Source: Massilia antarctica
GTDB lineage: Bacteria; Pseudomonadota; Gammaproteobacteria; Burkholderiales; Burkholderiaceae_D
NCBI RefSeq assembly: GCF_015689335.1
Contig: NZ_CP065053.1
Location: 1,116,001 to 1,180,000, forward strand
Direction: 5' to 3'
Length of the DNA: 64,000 nucleotides
This document shows positions 1 through 10,718 of this stretch, piece by piece (position 1 is the stretch's first letter; each line of letters opens with the position of its first letter). The notes under the pieces are model-generated. The model saw nothing but the letters and a program-made list of their open reading frames with translations, did not search any database and had not been told where the DNA came from. A program made the translations under genes and the position numbers.

Positions 1-1693
1 GGAAAGTGGCCGGCAAGTGCCCGGATGGATTGACGTCGCCGAACAGCACGCGCGCGATCGCTTCGCCGCCGCGCGTGCCCGGGTACCACGCTTGCAGCAC
101 CGCTGCCGTCTTGCCCAGCCACGGCATCAGCACCGGACCGCCGGTCTCCAACACGACCACGGTGCGCGGATTGGCGGCGGCGACGGCCGCAATCAGCTCA
201 TCCTGCTTGTCGGGCAGCGACAGGTCCACCGCGTCGTTGGCTTCGCCGATCCAATGGGTGCCGAAGACGATCACCGCGTCGGCGCTTGCGGCCAGCTGCG
301 CCGCCCGTGCAGGATCGGCGCCGCTGTCGAAAACGACCTTGGCGCCGGGCGCCAGCGCGGCGATTTCCTTCACCGGCGCGGAAGGGTGGTACACCACTGG
401 TCCGGGCCAACTGGCCGGCAGCAATCCCTTGACGGCGCTGCCGCCGATCGGATACACCTGCGACGAGCCGCCGCCGGACAGCACGCCCTGGTCGGCATGG
501 CCGCCGATCACTGCAATCGTTTTCACGTCCTTGCGCAAAGGGAGCACCTGGCCGTCGTTCTTGAGCAGGACCATGCTCTCTTCGGCATCCGTCCGGCTGA
601 TCAGGCCATGAGCGGCAAAGTCGATGACGCCGTCCGGCTTGACCGGATGGTCCACCACGCCCTTGTCGAACATCGCATACAAAATGCGGTAGACCATATT
701 GTCGAAGCGCGACTGCGCGACCGATCCGGTCTTGACCGCTTCTTCCAGCGCGCCCGCGAAATAAGGGGACTTGTCGAATTCGGAGCCGGACTGCTGGTCC
801 AGGCCATTATTGGCCGATGCCACGGTGCTGTGCACCGCGCCCCAGTCGGACATCACGTAGCCCTTGAAGCCCCAGTCCTGCTTGAGCACTTCGTTGAGCA
901 GCCAGGCGTTCTCGCATGCGTAGGGACCGTTGACCCGGTTATACGCGCACATCACCGAGCCGGGGTCGCCCTGTTCGATCACCAGCTGCATGGCCAGCAG
1001 GTCGCTGGTACGCGCCGCCACATCGCCGATGCGCGCATCGAGTTCGTTGCGGCCGGTCTCCTGGTTGTTCAGCGCATAGTGCTTGACGGTCGAAATGAGG
1101 TGGTTGGACTGGATGCCCTTGACCGCCTGCCCCACCATGATCCCGGACAGCAGCGGGTCTTCGCCGGCGTACTCGAAATTGCGGCCGTTGCGCGGGTCGC
1201 GCATCAGGTTCACGCCGCCGGCCAGCATCACGTTAAAGCCCGAGGCGCGCGCCTCCGCGCCGATCATCGCGCCGCCCTGGTAGGCCAGTTTGGGATTCCA
1301 GGTGGCCGCCGTGGCAAGGCCCGACGGCAACGAGGTGCGCTCGCGCGGATTGGCGCTGGCCTGCGAGGCCACGCCAAGGCCGGCGTCGGTCTCGAACAGC
1401 TCGGGCAGGCCAAGGCGCGCCACGCCGGGAATGTAGCCGGCCGACGACGGCAGGGCTGCCGCGATCTTGATGGTTTTCTTGGGTGCGAAGTCCGAGCCGA
1501 AGTAGCCGTACACCCATTGCAGCTTTTCTTCCTGCGTCATCTCCTTGAGCACCAGGGTGGCGCGCTGCCCGGCGGAGAGGGCGCGGTTCATCCACGGCAT
1601 GGGCGCCTCGGCCGCGCCGGCCATCAGCGGCAGGGCGGCCGCGATGGCGGCGGCGAGGGCGTGTTTGATCAGGGTGGTCGTGCGGGTGCTCAT
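1..1693 (-). CDS. Glycoside hydrolase family 3 beta-glycosidase (partial, C-terminus beyond window start)
   Basis: Hydrolyses beta-linked glycosides, typically releasing glucose or a related sugar in the periplasm. The reading frame runs open off the left edge of the window, so about 564 N-terminal residues are seen. A hydrophobic, Ala-rich signal peptide follows the ATG at 1693. The GH3 N-terminal barrel carries KHY-x5-ETGR and the nucleophile motif VMSDWG, with catalytic Asp near residue 283. The C-terminal GH3 domain begins around residue 350 (GGHADQGVLSGGGSS) and reaches the typical SGHLPATF stretch at the window edge. It is divergent from a LacI-type regulator with two candidate operators between them, so it is probably sugar-induced. 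The exact substrate (glucoside, xyloside or other) cannot be read from the sequence. Confidence 0.93.
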   Translation of the reverse strand, partial: MSTRTTTLIKHALAAAIAAALPLMAGAAEAPMPWMNRALSAGQRATLVLKEMTQEEKLQWVYGYFGSDFAPKKTIKIAAALPSSAGYIPGVARLGLPELFETDAGLGVASQASANPRERTSLPSGLATAATWNPKLAYQGGAMIGAEARASGFNVMLAGGVNLMRDPRNGRNFEYAGEDPLLSGIMVGQAVKGIQSNHLISTVKHYALNNQETGRNELDARIGDVAARTSDLLAMQLVIEQGDPGSVMCAYNRVNGPYACENAWLLNEVLKQDWGFKGYVMSDWGAVHSTVASANNGLDQQSGSEFDKSPYFAGALEEAVKTGSVAQSRFDNMVYRILYAMFDKGVVDHPVKPDGVIDFAAHGLISRTDAEESMVLLKNDGQVLPLRKDVKTIAVIGGHADQGVLSGGGSSQVYPIGGSAVKGLLPASWPGPVVYHPSAPVKEIAALAPGAKVVFDSGADPARAAQLAASADAVIVFGTHWIGEANDAVDLSLPDKQDELIAAVAAANPRTVVVLETGGPVLMPWLGKTAAVLQAWYPGTRGGEAIARVLFGDVNPSGHLPATF

Positions 1694-1819
1694 CGTGCCT
1701 GTCTCCTCTTTGTATTTACCCGCTCGGCGCCTGGAAAGGTCGCCGGCCGGTTTATATGGATGAGGTGAGTGTGCATGCGGACTGGCGGCCGGTCAAACAA
1801 AAGGTGGCGCTTTCGACCA

Positions 1820-1842
1820 TGTTTAGCCATGATCACTAAACA
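1820..1842. promoter_or_regulatory. Candidate LacI-family operator 1 (perfect inverted repeat)
   Basis: TGTTTAG (1820-1826), 9 bases, CTAAACA (1836-1842): perfect 7-bp arms in the intergenic region between the divergent GH3 and LacI-type genes. The same half-site recurs 97 bp downstream, which supports a regulator-binding role. That the adjacent LacI-type protein binds it is inference. Confidence 0.55.
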
Positions 1843-1916
1843 CGCGGGCGGCCGCTGGCAGGGTGCTACGCCCGGGGCGATGCGCTTGGATAGCTGCGCA
1901 ACAGGCGGCGCTGCCC

Positions 1917-1940
1917 TGTTTAGTAAAACCCGGCTAAACT
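1917..1940. promoter_or_regulatory. Candidate LacI-family operator 2 (near-perfect inverted repeat)
   Basis: TGTTTAG (1917-1923), 10 bases, CTAAACT (1934-1940): the same half-site as operator 1 with one mismatch in the right arm and a spacer one base longer. It lies 43 bp before the regulator start, where autorepression would act. Confidence 0.45.
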
Positions 1941-1982
1941 GTTCGCAAACCGGACCAATCGTTTGACCATGGGCTCATCGAT

Positions 1983-3095
1983 ATGCAAGACTCTCAGCAT
2001 CAAAAGGCATCTGCCACTGGAGAAGCTTGTGATCCATCCGACAGCGCGTCCGCGCCCCCCGCTGGTGCCGTTCCGATGAGCGCCGCCAGCCCATCGAACG
2101 TCACCATCCGCGACATCGCCAAGTTTGCCGGCGTCTCGGCGGGGACCATTTCGCGCGCGCTCAAGAACGAGCCTGGCCTGACCGAAACCACGCGCCAGAT
2201 GGTGCTGTCGGCCGCCCATGAACTGGGCTACGATTTTGCCAACCTGCGGCGCAAGCGCATGCGGCGCCTGACCTTCTTGCTGCACCGCCAGCACAACACG
2301 GCCGCCAGCAGCCCGTTTTATTCGCCGGTGCTGCACGGCGCCGAGGAAGCCTGCCGCAAGCAGGGCATCGTGCTGTCGTTCATGGCGGTCGGCCCGGCCG
2401 ATGGCGTGACCGAGCAGTTGCGCATGCACGCGCCGGACGCGATCGTGTGCGCCGGCTTTTTCGAACCCGAGCTGCTGGGCGCCCTGCGCGCGAGCGGCAA
2501 GCCGCTGGTCCTGATCGACATGAAGCTGCGCGGTTACAGCTCGGTCAACCCGGACAATTTCATGGGCGGCTACCTGGCCACCAAACACCTGATCGGCCTG
2601 GGACGCACGCGCATCGGCATGATCTCGGGTTCCCTGGGCCACTACAGCGTGCGCGAACGGAACAAGGGCTACCGCCAGGCCCTGTTCGAATCGGGCATGC
2701 TGGCCGACCCGCGCCTGGAAGCGAGCCTGCCGGAAGGCGTCGATCTTGAAACCGGGGCGTGCGAAGCGATGCAGTCGCTGCTTGCCCTGCCCAATCCGCC
2801 GGATTCGGTGTTCTGCTACAACGACAGCGCCGCCCTGGTGGCCATGCGCTGCTGCCTGGCGGCCGGCCTGACCGTGCCGCACGACGTATCGATCGTCGGC
2901 TTCGACGACATCTCCAGCGCGGTACTCGGGCACCGGCCCCTGACCACCCTGCGCATCGACAAAAAAGAACTCGGCGCGATGGGCGTCGAGCTGCTGCTGC
3001 GCGACCAGCAGGATGCACCTGTCGAACAGGTCGCCCCTGTGGAACTGATTGTGCGCGCCAGCACCGTGTGCGACGACTTCGGGCCGCACAAATAG
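1983..3095 (+). CDS. LacI-family transcriptional regulator
   Basis: DNA-binding repressor that senses a sugar and controls neighbouring catabolic genes. The LacI helix-turn-helix (TIRDIAKFAGVSAGTISRAL) is near residues 40-60, followed by a periplasmic-binding-protein-like effector domain ending with GFDDISSAVLGHRPLTTLR, a typical LacI C-terminal signature. Length (370 aa) is slightly long because about 35 unstructured residues precede the HTH. A second in-frame ATG at 2076 (MSAASPSNVTIRD) would give the usual length, and neither start has a clear Shine-Dalgarno. Divergent from GH3 and co-directional with the isomerase and sugar kinase, so this cluster is the likely regulon. Confidence 0.93.
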   Translation: MQDSQHQKASATGEACDPSDSASAPPAGAVPMSAASPSNVTIRDIAKFAGVSAGTISRALKNEPGLTETTRQMVLSAAHELGYDFANLRRKRMRRLTFLLHRQHNTAASSPFYSPVLHGAEEACRKQGIVLSFMAVGPADGVTEQLRMHAPDAIVCAGFFEPELLGALRASGKPLVLIDMKLRGYSSVNPDNFMGGYLATKHLIGLGRTRIGMISGSLGHYSVRERNKGYRQALFESGMLADPRLEASLPEGVDLETGACEAMQSLLALPNPPDSVFCYNDSAALVAMRCCLAAGLTVPHDVSIVGFDDISSAVLGHRPLTTLRIDKKELGAMGVELLLRDQQDAPVEQVAPVELIVRASTVCDDFGPHK

Positions 3096-3197
3096 AGCGA
3101 GCCTCCTTCACCGACTGACCAACCAGCGTGCATGCGCGGCCTTCCGGCCCGCGTCCGTACGCCATTTACGCCCTTTTTTTGATAACGAGACTTGACG

Positions 3198-4406
3198 ATG
3201 GCCCCCGATTTTCATTCGCGCGATACCCTGCTTGACCACATTCGCCACACCAAACGCTTTTACGATCCGCGCTGCGTCGATCCCAGCGGCGGTTTCTATC
3301 ATTTCTACAAGGACGACGGCACCGTCTACGACGCGCACACGCGCCACCTGGTGAGCAGCACGCGCTTCATCTTCAATCATGCGATGGCGTACCGCGAGTT
3401 CGGCGACCCGGCCGACGAGATGCGCCTTTTGCACGGGCTGGACTTCCTGCGCGCGGCGCACCGCAATCCGGCCACCGGCGGCTATTGCTGGCAATTGCGC
3501 TGGGCCGACGGCAAGGGCGAGGTCACGGACGCCACCAACCACTGCTACGGCCTGGCCTTCGTGCTGCTGGCGTATTCGCACGCGCTGATGGCCGGCGTGG
3601 AAGAAGCGCGCCTGCATATCGACGAAACCTTTGCCCTGATGGAGCGCCACTTCTGGGAGCCGAAACATGGCCTGTACGCCGACGAAGCGAGCGCCGACTG
3701 GTCGCAGCTGTCGGCCTACCGCGGCCAGAACGCCAATATGCACGCCTGCGAAGCCCTGCTCAGCGCTTTTGAAGCGACCGGCGAGAACGCCTACCTGCGC
3801 CGCGCCGAAACGCTGGCCTACAACATCACCGTGCGCCAGGCCGCCCTGTGCGACAACACCGTGTGGGAGCACTATCACGTCGACTGGTCGGTCGACCATG
3901 ACTACAACCGCCATGACAGCACGAATATCTTCCGCCCCTGGGGCTTCCAGCCGGGCCACCTGACCGAGTGGAGCAAGCTGCTGCTGATCCTGGAGCGCCA
4001 CAATGCCCACTTGCTGGGCGACGCGGACTGGCTGCTGCCGCGCGCCTCCGCCCTGTTCCTGCAGGCGATGGACAAGGCCTGGGACACGCAGCACGGCGGT
4101 ATCTTCTACGGCTTCGCGCCGGACGGCAGCATTTGCGACGGCCACAAATACTTCTGGGTGCAGGCCGAAAGCCTGGCCGCGGCCGCGCTGCTGGGTGCAC
4201 GCACCGGCGACGCGCTGTACTGGGATTGGTACCAGCGCATCTGGGAATACAGCTGGACTCACTTTGTCGACCACCAGCATGGTGCCTGGTACCGCATTCT
4301 CAGCCCGGCCAACGCCAAGCTGACCGACGAGAAGAGCCCGGCCGGCAAGGTCGACTATCACACCATGGGCGCCTGCTACGAAGTGCTCAATGTACTGAAG
4401 GACTGA
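3198..4406 (+). CDS. AGE-family sugar epimerase/isomerase (mannose isomerase-like)
   Basis: Member of the N-acylglucosamine 2-epimerase superfamily, (alpha/alpha)6-barrel enzymes that epimerise or isomerise free sugars in the cytoplasm. 402 aa is typical. Family features are the Arg/His-rich stretches STRFIFNHAMAY near residue 55, DATNHCYGLAFVLLAYSHA near 115, and the NIFRPWGFQPGHLTEWSKLLL block near 240. I use the ATG at 3198 behind the GAG at 3187-3189, not the TTG six bases upstream. It is followed after 1 base by a PfkB sugar kinase. An isomerase plus fructokinase-like pair suggests mannose to fructose to fructose-6-phosphate (D-mannose isomerase). Cellobiose 2-epimerase is an alternative that sequence reading alone cannot exclude. 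Confidence 0.88.
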   Translation: MAPDFHSRDTLLDHIRHTKRFYDPRCVDPSGGFYHFYKDDGTVYDAHTRHLVSSTRFIFNHAMAYREFGDPADEMRLLHGLDFLRAAHRNPATGGYCWQLRWADGKGEVTDATNHCYGLAFVLLAYSHALMAGVEEARLHIDETFALMERHFWEPKHGLYADEASADWSQLSAYRGQNANMHACEALLSAFEATGENAYLRRAETLAYNITVRQAALCDNTVWEHYHVDWSVDHDYNRHDSTNIFRPWGFQPGHLTEWSKLLLILERHNAHLLGDADWLLPRASALFLQAMDKAWDTQHGGIFYGFAPDGSICDGHKYFWVQAESLAAAALLGARTGDALYWDWYQRIWEYSWTHFVDHQHGAWYRILSPANAKLTDEKSPAGKVDYHTMGACYEVLNVLKD

Positions 4407-4407
4407 C

Positions 4408-5325
4408 ATGAACGCACCGATTTTTCCCGTGTTCGTGGCCGCCGGCGAGGCGCTGACCGACATGATCGCCGACCCCGGCCAGCAGCGCTGGAGCAGCCAG
4501 GTGGGCGGCTCGACCTGGAACGTAGCGCGCGCCATGGCGCGCCTTGCTGTGCCGAGCGCCTTCGCCGGCGCCATCAGCACGGACGTCTTTGGCGACCAGT
4601 TATGGGACGCCAGCATGGCGGCCGGGCTGGATGTGCGCTTCGTGCAGCGCGAGGCGCGCTCGCCGCTGCTGGCGATCGTCTACCGAACCGACCCGCCCAG
4701 CTATTTTTTCGTGGGCGACGACAGCGCCGACCTGCACTTCGACGCGGCGCGCCTGCCGGACGGCTGGCGCGCGCACTGCAAGTGGGCGCACTTCGGCGGC
4801 ATCAGCCTGGCGCGCGAACCGCTCGCCGGCAAGCTGGTGGCGTTGGCAGCCTCGCTCAAGGCCGATGGCGTCAACATCAGCTATGACCCCAATTTCAGGG
4901 CACTGATGGACCAGCGCTACGACACAACCTTGCAGCGCATGACGGCGCTGGCCGATGTGATCAAGGTGTCCGATGAAGACCTGGCGGGGCTGTTTCGCAC
5001 CAACGACCTTGAGAACGCGTTTGCCACCCTGCGCGGCTGGAACCCCGGCGCCACCTACCTGTACACGCGTGGCGCGCAAGGCGCTTCGCTGCACATCGGC
5101 GACCAGGCATGGCATGCCGCCTCGCCGCGTATCGCCGTCGTCGACAGCGTCGGCGCGGGCGACGCCAGCATCGCGGCGCTGGCCTGGAGCTTCCTGCGCG
5201 AACCGCAGCGCGCGCCGCTCGATCACCTGCGCTTCGCGGTAGCCGGCGGCGCGGCGGCTTGCCAGTCGGCGGGCGCCGCGCCGCCGTCGCTCGACGCCAT
5301 CACGGCGCTGACGCAACGCGCTTAA
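4408..5325 (+). CDS. PfkB-family carbohydrate kinase (fructokinase-like)
   Basis: Transfers phosphate from ATP to a sugar; fructose is the likely substrate given the isomerase directly upstream. 305 aa. Near the N-terminus a GGSTWNVARAMARL stretch stands where PfkB kinases bind the sugar. The second PfkB signature is near residue 245: DSVGAGDASIAAL, with the catalytic base Asp in GAGD. A Ser follows where many relatives have Phe (GAGDAF), a mild variation. The ATG at 4408 starts 1 base after the isomerase stop, so the two are co-translated. The TAA overlaps the stop codon of the convergent AraC gene. Confidence 0.9.
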   Translation: MNAPIFPVFVAAGEALTDMIADPGQQRWSSQVGGSTWNVARAMARLAVPSAFAGAISTDVFGDQLWDASMAAGLDVRFVQREARSPLLAIVYRTDPPSYFFVGDDSADLHFDAARLPDGWRAHCKWAHFGGISLAREPLAGKLVALAASLKADGVNISYDPNFRALMDQRYDTTLQRMTALADVIKVSDEDLAGLFRTNDLENAFATLRGWNPGATYLYTRGAQGASLHIGDQAWHAASPRIAVVDSVGAGDASIAALAWSFLREPQRAPLDHLRFAVAGGAAACQSAGAAPPSLDAITALTQRA

Positions 5326-6227
5326 GGCGCTGCCTGCCCGCGTGCATAGCGCGCGGGCGGCAAGCCGACATGGCGGGTGAAGGCGACGCTGAAGGCGCTG
5401 GCCGACGCGTAGCCGACTCGTTCGGCCACGTCGGCCACGCCACCCTCTTGCCGCCGCAGCAAATCCTTTGCCAGGGCCATGCGCCAGGCCAGCAGGTAGG
5501 CCATCGGCGCCATGCCCAGCGCGCGGCTGAAGCGCTCGAAGAACGCCGAACGCGAAAGGGCCGCTTCCTTTGCCAGTTGCGCCACCGTCCAGGGGTGCTT
5601 CATGTTTTCGTGGATGCGGCGCAGCGCCGGCGCAAGCCGTTCGTCGGCCAGGCCGCGCAACAGGCCGGGCGACGCCGCGGTCCCCGCCGAGCAGCGTAGC
5701 GATTCGATCAGCAGCACTTCCAGCAGGCGCGCAAGGATGACGTCGCGCGCTGGCCGCTGCGCGCGCGATTCGTCCGCGACCAGTTGCACGATGGTGGCCA
5801 GCCGGGGCTCGCCGCGCACGTGCACCAGCTGCGGCAGCAGCGACACCAGCAAGGCCGCATCGGGCGAGCCGAAGACGCAGTGCCCCACCAGCAGCAGGAC
5901 ATCTGGCGGCTCGCCCTGCGCGCCGAGCCGGAACTCGCCGTGCAGCAGCGCGACTGGTGTGGTGTCGGCGTCACTCACTGTCGGTGGCGTCATGCTCGAC
6001 ATCGTAAAACCGGACACGGAAGCAATCAGCACGAAGTCGCCCTGCACAAGGTCGACCGGAGCCCGGCCATCGACCTCGAGGCGGCAGGCGCCGTCGAGCA
6101 GCACGCAGTAGAACGGCTGCCCCGACCCGGCGCGGCGAACGCGCCACCGACCGGCGCCGCTGACGACCTTCGAAAACGGCGCGCGCGGCTGCAGCAAGGT
6201 GACAACCTCCGCAAGTGGATCGACCAT
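5322..6227 (-). CDS. AraC-family transcriptional regulator with cupin N-domain
   Basis: Transcription factor: an N-terminal cupin-like sensor domain (about residues 1-190) and a C-terminal double helix-turn-helix (about 200-300) including LAKEAALSRSAFFERFSRALGMAPMAY and the second-helix block VAERVGYASASAFSVAFTRHVGLPP. The start at 6227 (MVDPLAEV) is chosen because GGGAG lies 8 bases upstream; an upstream in-frame start at 6272 lacks this. It is divergent from an SDR gene about 100 bp away, a common arrangement in which the AraC protein controls the dehydrogenase. The effector is unknown. Confidence 0.9.
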   Translation of the reverse strand: MVDPLAEVVTLLQPRAPFSKVVSGAGRWRVRRAGSGQPFYCVLLDGACRLEVDGRAPVDLVQGDFVLIASVSGFTMSSMTPPTVSDADTTPVALLHGEFRLGAQGEPPDVLLLVGHCVFGSPDAALLVSLLPQLVHVRGEPRLATIVQLVADESRAQRPARDVILARLLEVLLIESLRCSAGTAASPGLLRGLADERLAPALRRIHENMKHPWTVAQLAKEAALSRSAFFERFSRALGMAPMAYLLAWRMALAKDLLRRQEGGVADVAERVGYASASAFSVAFTRHVGLPPARYARGQAAP

Positions 6228-6327
6228 GAACCGGACTCCCGCACATAAAAGATGGACTGGCGATTGTAGCAAGTCCGGGCGCTGGCCACTACAGTGCCTG
6301 TACTGCCAACCACCTACAGGAGTTCAC

Positions 6328-7071
6328 ATGAAAACCATCCTCATTACCGGATGCTCGTCCGGCTTCGGCCTTGAGACCGCGCGCTACTTCCTCGAACGCG
6401 ACTGGAACGTCGTCGCCACCATGCGCACGCCGCGCGCCGACGTGCTTCCACATTCAAGCCGCCTGCGCATCCTCGCCCTCGACGTCGTCGATGCGCACAG
6501 CATCGCGCAAGCCATCGACGCCGCAGGCCCGATCGACGTCCTGGTGAACAATGCGGGAATCGGCGTGCTGGGCGCGCTCGAAGGCACAACGATGGCGAGC
6601 GCGCGCGAGGTCTTCGACACCAACACCCTCGGCACGATCGCGATGACGCAGGCCGTGCTGCCCCAGTTCAGGCAGCGCAAGGCCGGCGTGATCGTCAACG
6701 TCACCTCGAGCGTGACCTATGAACCGCTGCCGCTGCTGTCGGTGTACACGGCCAGCAAGGCCGCGGTCAACGCGTTTACCGAGTCGCTTGCGCTGGAACT
6801 GGCGCCATTTAACGTACGCGCGCGGCTGGTGCTGCCGGGGCGCGCACCGGAAACCCGCTTCGGCGAGAACGCCCGGCCGCGCATGGAGGGCGCCATCCCC
6901 GAAGCCTATGCCGAACTGGCGCAGCGTGTTTTCGCGGGATGGAGCGAGTCGTCGGCGGTCACGCTCGCGCAGGACGTGGCCGAAGCGGTGTGGCGCGCGG
7001 CCACCGCCCCGTCATCACCCATGCGGATCGCGGCCGGCGCCGACGCGGTGGCCCTGGCCGGATCGCGCTAA
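6328..7071 (+). CDS. Short-chain dehydrogenase/reductase (SDR)
   Basis: NAD(P)-dependent oxidoreductase of the classical SDR type; substrate unknown. The N-terminal Rossmann motif TGCSSGFG is near residue 7, the structural NNAG motif near 75, catalytic Ser in VTSSV near 133, and YxxxK (YTASK) near 148. 247 aa fits classical SDRs. The ATG at 6328 has AGGAG at 6319-6323, so the longer open frame from 6199 is not used. Divergent from the AraC regulator, which probably controls it. Confidence 0.92.
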   Translation: MKTILITGCSSGFGLETARYFLERDWNVVATMRTPRADVLPHSSRLRILALDVVDAHSIAQAIDAAGPIDVLVNNAGIGVLGALEGTTMASAREVFDTNTLGTIAMTQAVLPQFRQRKAGVIVNVTSSVTYEPLPLLSVYTASKAAVNAFTESLALELAPFNVRARLVLPGRAPETRFGENARPRMEGAIPEAYAELAQRVFAGWSESSAVTLAQDVAEAVWRAATAPSSPMRIAAGADAVALAGSR

Positions 7072-7146
7072 ACGGCGGCCCGCGCCGGCCAGCGCCGGCG
7101 CGCGCCGCGTTACAATGCATGACCGGTTCCCGAGAAAGCTCCGCCC

Positions 7147-7908
7147 ATGCCCGTCAATTACGCCAAGAGGCTCACCGCGCCAAGCCGCTCCAGCGACGCC
7201 AATGCGCACCTGGGCTACATGCTGGCGTTCGTGGCCGGCGCCATCAACGCCGGCGGCTTCCTGGCGGTGCACCGCTACACCTCGCACATGACCGGCGTGG
7301 TCTCGGCCATGGCCGACGACCTGGTGCTGGGCGCGCACGCGCTGGTGCTGACCGGCCTGGGAGCGCTGCTCTCGTTCATGAGCGGCGCGGCCTGTACCGC
7401 CATCATGGTCAACTACGGCCGGCGCCGCGCGCTGCATGGCGAATACGCGCTGCCCTTGATGCTCGAATCGGTCCTGCTGCTTTGCTTTGGCCTGCTCGGC
7501 GCGCGCCTGGCCGATATCGACGGCCTGTTTGCATCGGTCACGGTGATGCTCCTCTGTTTTATCATGGGACTGCAGAATGCCCTCATCACCAAACTCTCGC
7601 GCGCCGAAATCCGTACCACGCACATCACCGGCATCGTCACCGACATCGGCATTGAACTGGGCAAGATGGCCTACCTGAACCGCCCGGCGCAGCGCCAGGC
7701 CGGCCTGGCGCCGGTGACGGGCGACCGCAAACGCCTGAAAGTGCTCTCCATGCTGGCCACCTGCTTTTTTCTCGGCGGCGTGGCCGGCGCCTTCGGTTTC
7801 AGTCACCTGGGCTACGTGGCCACGGTGCCGCTGGCCCTTGCACTGATGACCCTGGCCATGCTGCCGCTGCTGGACGATGTTAAAAATATTGCAACGAGAA
7901 AACAATAG
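7147..7908 (+). CDS. DUF1275 (YoaK-family) membrane protein
   Basis: Inner-membrane protein of unknown function. About six hydrophobic segments are visible, with family hallmarks: GYMLAFVAGAINAGGFLAV at residues 21-39, the TSHMTG motif near 45, and GLQNALITKLSRAEIRTTHITGIVTDIGIELGK near residue 145. 253 aa is a normal length. The family has been linked to transport without firm proof. It stands alone between the SDR and uppP. Confidence 0.88.
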   Translation: MPVNYAKRLTAPSRSSDANAHLGYMLAFVAGAINAGGFLAVHRYTSHMTGVVSAMADDLVLGAHALVLTGLGALLSFMSGAACTAIMVNYGRRRALHGEYALPLMLESVLLLCFGLLGARLADIDGLFASVTVMLLCFIMGLQNALITKLSRAEIRTTHITGIVTDIGIELGKMAYLNRPAQRQAGLAPVTGDRKRLKVLSMLATCFFLGGVAGAFGFSHLGYVATVPLALALMTLAMLPLLDDVKNIATRKQ

Positions 7909-8040
7909 CCATCCGCGCAACGAAAAACAGCGCTGCATATGCGGTCCGATCAGAAGCCGGGGGCGTGCTCGTGGTAAGCTTCGACCCCGCACCGTGCCGT
8001 CATCCGGTTCCACTTCCTCGATAACAATACAAACTGCTTC

Positions 8041-8879
8041 ATGGACATTACTTTCGCTCTTGCGCTTAAAGCCATCATCATGGGTCTGGTGGAAGGTTTC
8101 ACCGAATTCCTGCCCATTTCCTCCACCGGCCACCTGATCCTCGCGGGCAGCCTGCTCGACTTCACCGACGAAAAAGCCAAGGTGTTCGAGATCGTCATCC
8201 AGGCCGGCGCCATCATGGCGGTGTGCTGGGAATACCGCGCGCGCATCGCCTCGGTGATGAGCGGATTGACGTCCGACCCGAAGGCGCAGAAGTTCATGCT
8301 CAACCTGATCGTCGCCTTCATGCCGCTCGCCGTGCTCGGCCTCGCGCTGGGCAAGATGATCAAGTCGGCCCTGTTCAAGCCCGTGCCGGTGGCGCTGGCC
8401 TTCATCATCGGCGGCATCATCATCTTGTGGGTGGAGCGCCGCAACAAGCTCAATCCTCCGGTGGTGCGGGTCGAGACGGTGGACGACATGACGGTGCTGG
8501 ACGCCTTCAAGGTCGGCTGCGCCCAGGCCATGGCGCTCATTCCCGGCACCAGCCGCTCGGGCGCGACCATCATCGGCGCCATGATGTTCGGCCTGCCGCG
8601 CAAGGCCGCCACCGAATTCTCGTTCTTCCTCGCGATCCCGACCCTGCTGCTGGCCACCGCGTATTCGCTGGTCAAGGAACGCGCGCTGCTGTCAGCCGCC
8701 GACCTGCCGCTGTTCGGCATCGGCTCGATCGCCGCCTTCATCTCGGCCTTCCTGTGCGTGCGCTGGCTGCTGCGCTACATCAGCAGCCATGACTTCACCG
8801 TGTTCGCCTGGTACCGCATCGTGTTCGGCATCGTGGTGCTGGCAAGCTCGCACTACGGATGGGTCGTTTGGGCGGAATA

Positions 8880-8880
<1 letters not shown>
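8041..8880 (+). CDS. uppP: Undecaprenyl-diphosphatase UppP (BacA)
   Basis: Integral membrane phosphatase that recycles undecaprenyl pyrophosphate to the monophosphate carrier for peptidoglycan and surface polysaccharides; overproduction gives bacitracin resistance. 279 aa with two family motifs: [15 protein letters not shown] near residue 18 and the [15 protein letters not shown] loop near 170. Its TAA overlaps by one base the ATG of recQ (TAATG), so the two genes are coupled. Confidence 0.96.
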
Positions 8881-10715
<1,835 letters not shown>

Positions 10716-10718
10716 CGC

